Shown: one piece after another, positions 11,276 through 21,642 of the stretch
How the letters are laid out: every line of letters begins with the position of its first letter
How positions within the stretch are numbered: the first letter of the stretch is position 1
Source of the DNA: Chrysemys picta bellii
Lineage: Eukaryota; Chordata; Testudines; Emydidae
NCBI RefSeq assembly: GCF_011386835.1
Contig: NC_088792.1
Span: 41,902,882-41,966,881, forward strand
Direction of reading: 5' to 3'
DNA length: 64,000 nt
Translations under genes and position numbers: made by a program
The notes under the pieces: model-generated
The model's database searches: none
What the model saw: only the letters and a program-made list of their open reading frames with translations
Told to the model about the DNA's origin: nothing

Positions 11276-14038
11276 TTAAATCATAAAAATGTAGGACTGC
11301 AAGGGACCTCATTAGGTCACCTTGTCCAGTCCTCTGCACTGAAGCAGGGCTAAGGATTATCTCCAGACCATCCCTCACAGGTGTTTATCTAACTTGTTCT
11401 TAAAAACTTCCAGTGATGTCAGTGATGGTTAACTAGCCTCACAGTTAGGAGGTTTTTCCTAATGTCTAACCTAAATCTCCCTTGCTGCAATTTAAGCCCA
11501 TTACTTGCTTACTGTCCTCGGTGGGTAAGGAGAACAGTATATCACCCTCTCTTTATAACAAACTTTTACGTACTTGAAGTCTTATGTCCCCCCTCAGCTG
11601 TCCCTTTTACAGACTAAACAAACACAGGTGTTTCGATCTTTCCTCATAAACCATGTTTTCTAGACCTTTAATTTTTTTTCTCGCCTCTGAACTTTCTCCA
11701 ATTTGTCCAGATCCTTCCCAAAATGTGGTACTCAGAACCGGATGCAGTATTCCAGCTGAAACCTTATCAGTGCTGAGTAGAGTGGAAGAATTACTTCTCA
11801 TGTCTTGCTTACAACACTCCTGCTAATATATCCAGAATGGTGTTTGCTTTTTTTTGCAACAGCAGTACATTGTTGATTCATACTTAGTTTATGATTCACT
11901 ATAACCTCTAGATCCTTTTTCTGCAGTACTCCTTCCTCAGTAGCCATTTCCCATTTTGTATTGATGCAATTTATTATTCCTTCCTAAGCATAGTATTTTG
12001 CTTTTATCCTTATTGAATTTTATCCTATTTATTTCAGATAGTTTGTCAAGATCATTTTGAATTCTAATGCTGTCTTCTTAAGTGCTTGCAATCCCTCTTG
12101 GCTTGGTATTGTCTGCAGACTTTATTAGTGTACCCTCTGTGCCAGTGGTTCCCAAACTTGTTCCGCCGCTTGTGCAGGGAAAGCGGCGTGGGTCGAGGGA
12201 CATACTGGCCGCCACTACTAGCAGCTCCCATTGGCCTGGAGCAGCGAACTGCGGCCACTGGGAGCCATGATTGGCCAATGGGGTCTGCGGGAAGCGGCGT
12301 GGGTCGAGGGACATACTGGCCGCCACTACTAGCAGCTCCCATTGGCCTGGAGCAGCAAACCGCGGCCACTGGGAACCGCGATTGGCCGAACCTGCGAACG
12401 CGGCAGATAAACAAACCAGCCTGGCCCGCCAGGGGCTTTCCCTGCACAAGCGGCGGAACAAGTTTGGGAACTACCTCTCTATGCCATTACCCAAATCATT
12501 GACGAAGATACTAAATAGAATCAGACCCAGGACAGCTCCCTGAGGGACTCCCCTCGATATGCCCTTTCAACTTGACTGTGAACCAAGTGAACAACTTGAT
12601 TGTGAACTCTCGGAGTACAGCTTTACAACCAGTGGTCTGGTCTCCCACCTCCTCCCCCTCCCCCGCATAGTAGGTGTGCCTAAGCTATATTTCCCTAGTT
12701 TGCTTGTGAGAAGGTCATGTGAGAGAGCATCAGAAGCCTTACTAAAATCAAGATATCTAATATCTGCTGCTTCCCCCTATATCCACAAGGCCCATTACCC
12801 TGTCAAAGAAGTATATGGCATGACATGATTGGTTCTTGAGAAATCCATGTTGACTGTTACTTATCAGCTTATTTTCTTCTAGGTGTTTACAAATTGACCT
12901 ATTATTTGCTCCATTATCTTTCCAGGTACCAAAATTAAGCTGACTTGTCTCTAATTACCTGGGTTGTCCTTATTCCGCTTTTTATAGCTAGGTACTATAT
13001 TTGACCCTTTCCAGTCCTCAGGTATATCTCCCATCCTCCAAGAGTTCTCAAAGATAATTGCTAATGGCTCAAAGATCTCTTCAGCCAGCTCCTTAAGTAT
13101 TCTAGAATGTTTTTCATCAGGCCTTGCTGATTTGCAGATATCTAACTTATCTAAATAATTCTTACCCTGTTCTTTCCCTAGTTAGGTTCAGCCCAAAACT
13201 CATTTACACTGATGTTCACTATGTTAGTCATTCGATCACTACTAATCTTTTTGGTGGAAACTGAAACAAAAAAGGGGCATTTAATACACTGGCCACTGCC
13301 GTCTTTTCTCTTATCGCCTTTCCCTCCTTGTTAAGTAATGGGCCTACTCTGTCCTTGGTCTTCCTCTTGCTTCTAATATATTTGTAAAATGTTTTCTTGT
13401 TACCCTTTATGTCCCTAGCTAATTTAATTTGGGGTAGGGGGTTGCTTTTGGGGGTGGGAGAGGTTTTGTTTTTGTCCTTAGCCTTTCTAATTTATTTCCT
13501 ATATGCACGTGTTACTGTTTTTATATTCATCCTTTGTAATTTGACCTAGTTTCCTCTTTTGTATGACTCTTTTTTGAGTTTCCGGACACTGAAGAGTTCT
13601 TCATTAATCAGGATGGTCTTTTACCATACTTTCTATCTTTTCTTCGCATTGGGATAGTTGGTTCTTGTGCCCTTAATATATCTTTTAAAAAACTGTCAAC
13701 TCTCCTGCTCACTTTTTTCCCTTAGACTTGCTTCCCATGGGACCTTACCTTCCAATTCCCTGAATTTGCTAATGCCTGTCTTCCTGAAGTCTATTGTTCT
13801 TACTCTGCTGTTTTCCCTCCTACCATTTCTTATAATCATGAACTCTATCATTTCATGATCATTTTCATCAAAGCTGCCTTCCACTTTCAAATTTTCAACC
13901 AGTTCCTCTCTCTTTGTCAGAATCAGATCTAGAACAGTTTCTCTCTGTTGCATTCTCACCTTCTGTAATAAAAACCTGTCTCTAGTGCATTCCAAGAACT
14001 TACTGAATAGCCTGTGCCCTGCTGTATTATTTCCCAAC
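11276..14038 (-). pseudogene. CR1 LINE, long minus-strand copy
   Basis: The plus strand reads as the reverse complement of a CR1 from the 3' UTR (aagggacctcattaggtca near 11300) back through the reverse transcriptase to the endonuclease C-terminus. The 13696-14037 frame reads [15 protein letters not shown] and [15 protein letters not shown], matching the 36.3-39.5 kb copy. Broken by many stops and by a hAT MITE at 12143-12476. The 5' end abuts another CR1 in the opposite orientation. Confidence 0.85.
12143..12476. mobile_element. hAT MITE with about 40-bp terminal inverted repeats
   Basis: The left end cagtggttcccaaacttgtt and the right end aacaagtttgggaactac are inverted over about 40 bp, reaching into aagcggcggaac. 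It is flanked by 8-bp duplications ctctgtgc (12135-12142) and ctctatgc (12477-12484), 7 of 8 identical. The interior has a tandem duplication of about 110 bp (12180-12289 and 12290-12391), each copy containing cagctcccattggcc. Confidence 0.85.
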
Positions 14039-15532
14039 AGACATCTGCCGGGATTTCAGCAAGGTATTTGATACAGTTCCACATGGGAAATTATTAAATT
14101 GGAGAAGATGGAGATTAATATGAGAACTGAAAGGTGGCTAAGGAACTGGTTAAAGGGAGACAACAAGTTATACTGAAAGGTGAACTGTCAGGCTGGATGA
14201 AGGTTACTAGTAGAGTTCTTCAGTGATCAGTCTTGGAAACTATCTTATTTAACATTTTTATTAATGATTTTGGCACTAAAGTGGAGTATGTTAATAAAAT
14301 TTGTGGATTACACAAAGTTGAGAGGTACTGCAAATATTAAGGAGGACTGGAATATCATACAAGAAGATCTGGATGACTTTGAAAACTAGAGTAATAGAGA
14401 TGGGATGAAATTTAATAGTGCAAAATGCAAGGTCACGCACTTTGGGATTAAAAAGAATTTTTGCTATAAAATGGGGATCAATTAGAAGTGACAAAGAAGG
14501 AGAAAGACCAGGGTGTATTGGATGATCACAGGATGACTATGAGCTGCTAACGTGATGCAACTGTGAAAAAAGCTAATGCAATCCTAGGATACATCATGTG
14601 AGGTATTTCCAGTAGAAAGACAGGGAAGTGTTAGTTCCATTGTTCAAGGCACTGGTGAGACCTCATCGGGAATACTATGTGCAATTCTGGGCTCCCATGT
14701 TTAAGAAAGATGAATTTAATTTGGAAGGGGTGCAGAGAAGGGGCTACTAGGATGATCATAGGAATTGAAAACCTACCTTTGAGAGGAAACTCAAAGAGCT
14801 TGGCTTGTTTAGCCTGACCAAAAGAACGTTGAGGGGAGATAGGATTGTTCTGTATACATACATGAGAGGGATAAATGCCAGGAAGGGAAAGTAGTTAAAG
14901 TTAATCAACAGTGTTAACAAGAACAAATGGCTATAAACTGGCCATGAACAACATTAGGCTTGAAATTAGATGGTTTCTGACCATCAAAGGAGTGAAGTTC
15001 TGGAACAGCCTTCCCAAGGGAGTAGTAGGGGCAAAAAACTTAACTGGCTTCAAGACTGAGCTTGATAAATTTATGGAGAGGAAGGTATGATGAGACTGCC
15101 TACAACAGCATGCAGCCAATCTGCATCTGCTAGTAGCAATATATCCAACAGCTAATGATGGGACACTAGCTGGGGAGGACTCTGAGAATTCTTTCCCAGG
15201 TGCCTGGCTGCCCACATGTTCAGGGTCTAGCTGATTGACATATTTGGGGTTGGAAAGGAATTTCCTCCCAGGTCAGATTGGCAGAAACCCAGGGGGGAAG
15301 GTTTGCCTTTCCCTGCAGCATGAGGTACGGGTCACTTGCAGGTTAAACTAGTGTAAAAAGTGGATTCTCTGTAACTCAAAGTCTTTAAATCATTATTTGA
15401 GCACTTTAGTAACTCAGCCAGAGGTTATGGGTCAATTACAGGAGGGGGTGGGTGAGGTTCTGTGGCCTGCAATGCATAGGAGGTCAGGCTAGATGATTAG
15501 GATGGTCTCTTCTGGCCTTAAAGTTTATGAGT
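14039..15532 (+). pseudogene. CR1 LINE, 3' half, plus strand
   Basis: Starts within the reverse transcriptase ([15 protein letters not shown] near 14055). It runs through a degraded catalytic box (KFVDYTKL near 14300, VDYT replacing ADDT) and the C-terminal region, then a long 3' UTR (tttcctcccaggtcagattgg near 15260) ending near 15532. Stops and frameshifts are frequent. Confidence 0.8.
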
Positions 15533-15729
15533 AGTCTTGGTAGTTGAAGTCCCCCATCACCACCAAGACCTGTGCTTTGGACGATTCCTTGTGCTTAAGT
15601 AAATTTGTGAGTCACCTGTAAGGTCAAACTTAATCACAGGATGTCAGTAATGCCTGACACAAGGTGTGCTCCCTAGCATCATCTTCACTGCCTGACTAGA
15701 GCATGCCACAAACATGTGATGCTCTACAC

Positions 15730-16060
15730 CAGCAGTTCTCAAACTGTGGGTCAGGACCCCAAAGTGGGTCGTTAACCCACTTTAATGGGGTCGCCAGGGC
15801 TGGCTTTAGACTTGCTGGGGCCTGGGGCTGAAGCCAAAGCCAAAGCCCCACTGCCTGGGGCCAAAGCCCGAGACCTACGGCCCCACGGCTGAAGCCCGGC
15901 CCCACGGCTGAAGCCCAGCCCGTGGAGCTCAGGCTTTAGCCCCCCAACCTGGAGCAGTGGGACTTGGGTGGAGTCAGGCTTTGGTCCCCCTTCCTCGGGT
16001 CGTGTAGTAATTTTTGTTACCAGAAGGGGATCGCAATGCAATGAAGTTTGAGAACCCCTG
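15730..16060. mobile_element. hAT MITE, 331 bp
   Basis: Ends cagcagttctcaaactg and agtttgagaacccctg, flanked by a perfect 8-bp duplication ctctacac at 15722-15729 and 16061-16068. Non-coding, with a GC-rich interior of repeated gaagccc/aaagcccc motifs. A sister copy is at 61044-61586. Confidence 0.9.
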
Positions 16061-18299
16061 CTCTACACCAACAGAGCAAGTGGGCAAATAATGAGGCTGC
16101 TATAATGAGGCACTCTCTTGTTAACAGGATGTATGCTCTTTCCCGTTGATCACGGATGGCATTTAGAAATCAAGGAGCTTACCAGCAAGCACCTGGATGA
16201 CAAAAGTCCAGCACCAGATAATATGTTGCAGGCATGTGAAAAGTCAAACAGGGAGGTATTCCTGTCTTGCTGTTGGGTTTTCCTGCACAGGCTTGTGTAA
16301 GTGTCAGAAGTGTGAGAACATTGACAAAAAAGCTGCTGAACCTGTCATTCACAATGACAATGTGTCCAACAAGAGAGATTTTGAAAGCAGACGGTCAGAG
16401 TGGGAAATAAAAATGTATTTTACTCAGGGAATAAGTACTACAGCGCCAACAGCAATAAATAGTTCAAAATGAACACTAGATTTGAATAAGAAAATAAAAT
16501 GTTGATTTATATAGATAATCACATCAGTTCATACCAGTCCAGATAAGTTGTCACAGTCTTAAAAATATTTAAGAAATAAATGTCATATACAAGAGAATTC
16601 CAGTAAAAAGGTTTGTGTTTTTCTTTTCTCAGTGCTGTTGCTGAGAAAAATATACTAGCTGACAAATAAAATAGTAATATTTTAGGTATTTGCATAGAAA
16701 AATGTATCAAATGTATTAAATTTATCATTTATCATTAAATGTAACAGTGAGGCTGGCGTACAAACACTTCTCTTAAGGGAAAATAGCAAAACAGTCCAGC
16801 CTACAGTAAAGGGTTAGTATTGCCATGAAAAACAAATTATGGGGTCGGGCAATACTTGCTATCAAAAGACAGACGTGGTAATTTACTGCACATTATCTGT
16901 TAGACTGATGATTGTAGAAAATATTGATGCATAAAACATCCCAGGAGGGCAAGAATTTTTAGTTCTTTCATATATTTTATTGCCCATAAATAATTTTCAC
17001 TCAAATTGGCTATTTGCAATATTTTTTTCTTGTGTGTGACTTCTACGTTTTTCAGTCCATTCAGTTCTGCCTTTAATACCACTTCCATATACATTTCTAT
17101 CATTTTCAGACAATTTGGGCCTTTAAAGGGCAAATATTAACGAAGTTATGGACAAGAACCCTTTGTCAGTATAGTGTCAAATTGGTAACTTTGGACGCGC
17201 CATGACAGAAAAATCCAGGGCCTCTTGGGGAGAACTTTTAACAGGTCTTTCAGGCTATTGGCTATATAAATCTGCAGAGAGTATGTAGTGCCCCGCCAAG
17301 CTCATTTTCTAAACACAATAATTGGTATTATTGCACTGATTTAGTTATCAACAATTCAATTATCCAGTGCAGAGATTCTTAAACCGTGGTCTGTGAAACA
17401 TTTGCTGTGGTTCCCAGAAAGCTGACCAATTATATGGTGCAGGTGTCTGGGGATATGGGAGAGTTAATGGGAGCACTGGATTTAAAGTCATACTAATATA
17501 TACTAAATGAATCATCAATTTGTAGTTTATAACTCCTAAACACAAAAAGTGATGAGTACTGAAGAAACTTGATCCCAGAAACATATTTCATATTTTAATA
17601 GCACAGGGTTTTTAGATCATGAGTGGCTTGACTTGCTTATCAAAATAAGATGAACCAGAGATCTCTACCTTTAAACCTAGGTCACTGACAAACTTTTAAA
17701 GACAATTACATTAATCGCCTTTATGTTAACTTCTCTGTGCAACACAGTACTGAAAAATTTGAAGCTTATCACTGATAAGAAACCAACTACACACAACAAT
17801 CAAATGGGCAGGCAGAAAATAACTTCAGATCATTAATATGTAACTTTACATTTTGGCAGAAACAAGAATAATTTAGGTCAAGTATAAAAGGCACACATTT
17901 CCTCTCCCTTCCATTTAGGCATGGAATAAGGAGGAAAATAGATCATAACTGAAGAGGTAAGTTTCTCTTTAGTGATTACCTCTAAAAGCATCGCTTACAC
18001 TCTCTCTCTGGGGAGATAGATAATTGTGCTGTGTGTGCTTGTCTCTCTAGGTGGGAATTTTACGTTGTGTGTGTTTCAATAAGACATTCAGAACCACAGA
18101 TTTTTTTGCAGTTTCCTTCCAATGCAGCCCCTGTGACAAGTATTTTATTAGTCAGGCCAGAGGCCTTGGTGCCTCTGTACAGCAGCATATGCACAGATGG
18201 CACCCATAATAACCAACCGAAGGAGCTGTTTGAATCACGTCAGGCAGACACCAACTCCTCATTGTCCACAGGGCTCTGACCAGTGAGCATTTCCATCCC

Positions 18300-19450
18300 C
18301 TTTGTGTGCGTGTCTCTGTCCTCCGTGACGGAGTGCGGCTCCTGAGAGCGCAGTGGCACTGTAGGCAAGGCTCAGCACAGCCCACCCGCATGCCTACCCC
18401 TTGGTCCCAGCTGTCTCTGCCCCTCCCCCAGACAACAAAGCCAGGAACAACGGGGGCTCGCGCGGGGTGGGCAGGCAAAACAAGTTTGAGGCGAAGAGCT
18501 GGGGCCAACTCAGAGCGTGGGGAAGGGGCGGACCAGAGCTGATGGTGACAGACCCGGGCGGGGGGGGGGGACAGACAGGGCAGACAACAGAGTGGGGAGG
18601 GCCCGCACCAGGGGGCAGGCGGGGAGAGCGTCTGGTACCAGACAGCAGGGGCCGGGGGGGGGGGGGCTGCCTGGCAGCAGGGGCCGGGCCGGGGCCGCTT
18701 GTGTCGGTGCCACTTACCCACATCCTGGTCAAAGGGGTTGGTGGCGAAGAGCGGCATCTCGGGTCCGCGCGCTGGGGGTGGGGAACAGCCTCACCCTCCC
18801 CTCCCGGTCGCGGGGTACGGTGTAGCGTGTGAATACGATGGAGGGGCGGGGGGGGGGCTTGGCAGCGGCCTTAGCTCCTCCTCCCTGTCAGGACACAACT
18901 CAGGAGCCGCCTCTCCGTGATCGCAGAGCATGCTGGGAAAAATAGGGTTGCCGATTCCAGTGCCTGACCCGAAGACTCCTTTCAGCACAGGCACAAAGGG
19001 CTGGGAGGGGCTCTTCCCTCCCGCTGTACGTTAAACCCGGTACTTTCATTGCCACTATCTCCCCAGGATGGGTCGTTGGATGGGGCACTGGGTCGGCCAG
19101 CAGAGGAGGCCCCTCAGGCGCTCTCAGGCCAGCTATGCCCCTGACAGTCGGTGACTGACACACACACACACCCCTCCCGTCAGACTGAAGCGAGGGGGAG
19201 CCGGGACGTTACACCTGCTGGCAGGTGGCCCAGGCAGGGGCGCCTTGCAGCGGGACAGTCCCACGCGGGGGGTGCTGTCCCTTTAAGGCGTCGGGAGGGA
19301 GAGGGGCTCGTCCCCCACCCACTGGCGGCTCCCGGGCCTTGCGCCCCTGCGGCCTCCCCCGCGGCACCTGCTCCCAGGCCCCGCGTTTCCAGGGGGGCAG
19401 CTCCCGCATCTTAGCGGCAACGGCGGGGGCCCCGTGACTGCTGATGCTGA
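18300..19450 (-). promoter_or_regulatory. STAM: CpG-island promoter of STAM
   Basis: GC- and CpG-rich block spanning the first exon, its 5' UTR (upstream = higher coordinates) and the start of intron 1, with G-homopolymer runs near 18560, 18657 and 18850. On the minus strand, 18938-18928 reads tcccagcatgc, the core of the ZNF143/THAP11 motif common in TATA-less housekeeping promoters. The transcription start probably lies between about 18800 and 18950; this is inferred, not seen. Confidence 0.65.
18718..18757 (-). CDS. STAM: STAM coding exon 1
   Basis: On the minus strand the ATG at 18757 opens MPLFATNPFDQDV (13 codons plus one base), followed by donor gtaagtg at 18717-18711. This is the N-terminus of STAM (signal transducing adaptor molecule 1). 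STAM pairs with HGS in the ESCRT-0 complex, which sorts ubiquitinated cargo at endosomes. STAM2 differs at the residues after MPLF and at DQDV, so STAM is preferred. The VHS, UIM and SH3 domains are encoded by exons left of the window; no exon 2 candidate was seen in 1-18710, so intron 1 exceeds 18.7 kb. The open frame continuing past the donor to 18152 is intron. The head-to-head arrangement with HACD1 is the same as in human. Confidence 0.9.
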
Positions 19451-19939
19451 CGTGATTTGCACGAGGGATGGGGTCACGAGGCTGGCCCGGGCACTGCCCT
19501 TTGTACCACATGGCTGCATGGTTACAGCTGCGTGCTGTGGGTGGAGGGAGCAGCAGCTCCAGAGCCGACGGCCTGGCAGATGAGGGGCCCCTGGCAGCCT
19601 CGGCCCCTGAGCTCCCCTCCCCAGCTGCCTGGCTTTGGATGCCCGCTGCTCCACCGTCCCTGCCCCAAACTTCGTAGCTGTGACTAATTCCCTCCCTTCA
19701 CAGCCCCAGGCCCCAGCTTCGTCCAATTCTCGCTGCCCCAGGGCAAGCAATTCAGTGTTATAGGGGCAAGGAGCAAGGAAAATCTCATTAAAAGGGACCT
19801 CCTCCTTCCGCCTTTCTTTGTTGCTGCCCCAAATTGTGAGTGAGTCAGTTTCGTGACTGGTATGTTTCTGTTTCTAATTTTCAAGGATTCCCTGTGGATT
19901 GGGCTGCTCTAACACTACTGCTGTTAACACTCTCAAACC
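19451..19939. other. Intergenic, no feature recognised
   Basis: Moderately GC-rich shoulder of the STAM CpG island. No exon-like open frame with splice borders and no repeat I can name. Confidence 0.5.
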
Positions 19940-19942
19940 TTT

Positions 19943-20979
19943 GGGTATGACTACACTACGGGATTAAGCTGAATTTATATAATTCAAATTTTGAAAACAG
20001 ATTGTATAAAGTCGAATGCATGCGGCCACACCAAGCACATTAATTCGGTGGTGTGCGTCCATGTACCGGGGCTAGCGTCGATTTCTGGAGCACTGCACTA
20101 TGGGTAGCTATCCCATAGTTCCCGCAGTCTCCTCCACCCATTGAAATTCTGGGTTGAGATCCCAATGCCTGATGGGGCCAAAAACATTGTCGCGGGTGGT
20201 TCTGGGTATATCCTCCCCCCCCTTCCAGGGAAGCAACGGCAGACAACCGTTTCATGCCTTTTTCCTGGGTGAATAGTGCAGACGCCATACCACGGCAAAC
20301 ATGGAGCCCGCTCAGCTCAAGACAGCAGTCATGAACATTGTAAACACCTCACGCGTTATCGTGCAGTTTATGCTGAACCAGAACCTGCAAAACCAGGCGG
20401 CGAGGAGTAGGCTGCGGCAGCGAGAGTAATGAGGATATGGACATGGAATTCTATCAAACCGTGGGACCTGGTGCTTTGGAGATCATGGTGTTAATGGGGC
20501 AGGTTATAGCCGTGGAACGCCCATTCTGGGCCCGGGAAACAAGCACAGACTGGTGGGACCGCATAGTGTTGCAGGTGTGGGACGATTCCCAGTGGCTGCG
20601 AAACTTTCGCATGCGTAAGGGCACTTCCTTGGAACTTTGTGACTTGCTTTCCCCTGCCCTGAAGCGCCAGAATACCAAGATGAGAGCAGCCCTCACAATT
20701 GAGAAGCGAGTGGCGATAGCCCTGTGGAGGCTTGCAACGCCAGACAGCTACCGGTCAGTCGGGAATCAATTTGGAGTGGGCAAATCTACTGTGAGGGCTG
20801 CTGTGATGCAAGTAGCCAAAGCAATCACTGAGCTGCTGCTACGAAAGGTGGTGGAGTACAGAAATCGATTTAAAGAGTCCTTTATTTTGAAATAAATGGC
20901 TTCGTTGTGTGGATGGGTGCAGGGTTAATTCGATTTAACGCTGCTAAATCCGAATTAAAGTCATAGTGTAGACCAGGCC
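19943..20979 (+). mobile_element. PIF/Harbinger deletion derivative, 1,037 bp
   Basis: Terminal inverted repeats: gggtatgactacactac at the left and gtcatagtgtagaccaggcc at the right. It is flanked by the 3-bp duplication ttt (19940-19942, 20980-20982), as expected for Harbinger. The interior holds a broken transposase N-terminal region and no DDE nuclease, so it could move only by using a transposase supplied elsewhere. Confidence 0.85.
20301..20895 (+). pseudogene. Harbinger transposase remnant (HARBI1-like N-terminal part)
   Basis: An ATG at 20301 opens MEPAQLKTAVMNIVNTSR, ending at TAA 20427-20429. A second frame, 20437-20895 (152 aa), continues the same protein after a frameshift. It has RIVLQVWDDSQWLRNFRMRK, then ALTIEKRVAIALWRLATP and YRSVGNQFGVGKSTVRAAV, the helix-turn-helix part of Harbinger transposases. 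The frame ends in FKESFILK, with no catalytic DDE domain; the family's usual length is about 350 aa or more. Confidence 0.8.
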
Positions 20980-20982
20980 TTT

Positions 20983-21608
20983 GAAATAAATGAGGAAATT
21001 AAGGATGGATTTCAGGGTGATGACACTTAAAGATTATTCCTCAATACAGTATGTATTTATAAATAAACCTGGACTGGCCAGTTGTCCATGTGGATTTATA
21101 TGGAGATACACATTATTGATAAAAGGTATTATTGTTTTTATGGTACTAAATATGCACATGATACGTAACCCTAAGGCCAAATCTTGTTTTCTTAACTTCA
21201 TAGGAGTGGCCCCATCACCTCCAATAGAATTTATTCCATGAGCAGGATTTGGGTCACAGCATATGACACATTTCCTGCCTATCCCTGCCATTCAAAGCTC
21301 AGTCATTTTCTTTATGGGTTATTAGGATGGCATAATTAGTGAGCTAGAAAGAGTAAATAGTGGTGACAGTCATAAGAGAAGTATCTGCTCAGGAAGGATG
21401 GTGTTGACATATCATAAAAGAAAACAAAATAGCAACAAATACTTTTTTAATCTAAGATTTATATTAACTTATGCAATACAGAAATAAAATGGTTAAAATA
21501 AATGTGAAAATCTGTTATTTCCCTCCCCATTTGGTCAATATATTTATGACTTACAGATGTTGTCTCATATGCAACAGGCTTTCACAAAATCCTTTAAATC
21601 CTCCATAG

Positions 21609-21642
<34 letters not shown>

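Larger units (their letters stand above)
1..18717 (-). other. STAM: STAM intron 1 (5' part), mostly transposon remnants
   Basis: No further STAM exon is recognisable. The interval holds LINE, LTR, MITE and simple-repeat blocks listed separately. Stretches 1-560, 5750-7670, 8690-8890, 10150-11270, 16070-17360 and 17650-18280 show no gene or repeat I can name with confidence, apart from a MITE-like remnant near 17370-17440. Confidence 0.7.

Noticed and set aside
1..18700. Search for STAM exon 2 (VHS domain start)
   Set aside because: No minus-strand reading resembling it was found between the repeats.
18152..18757. 201-codon minus-strand frame beginning MPLFATNPFDQDV
   Set aside because: Only the first 13 codons are STAM; a canonical donor follows at 18717 and the rest is proline-rich read-through of CpG-island intron.
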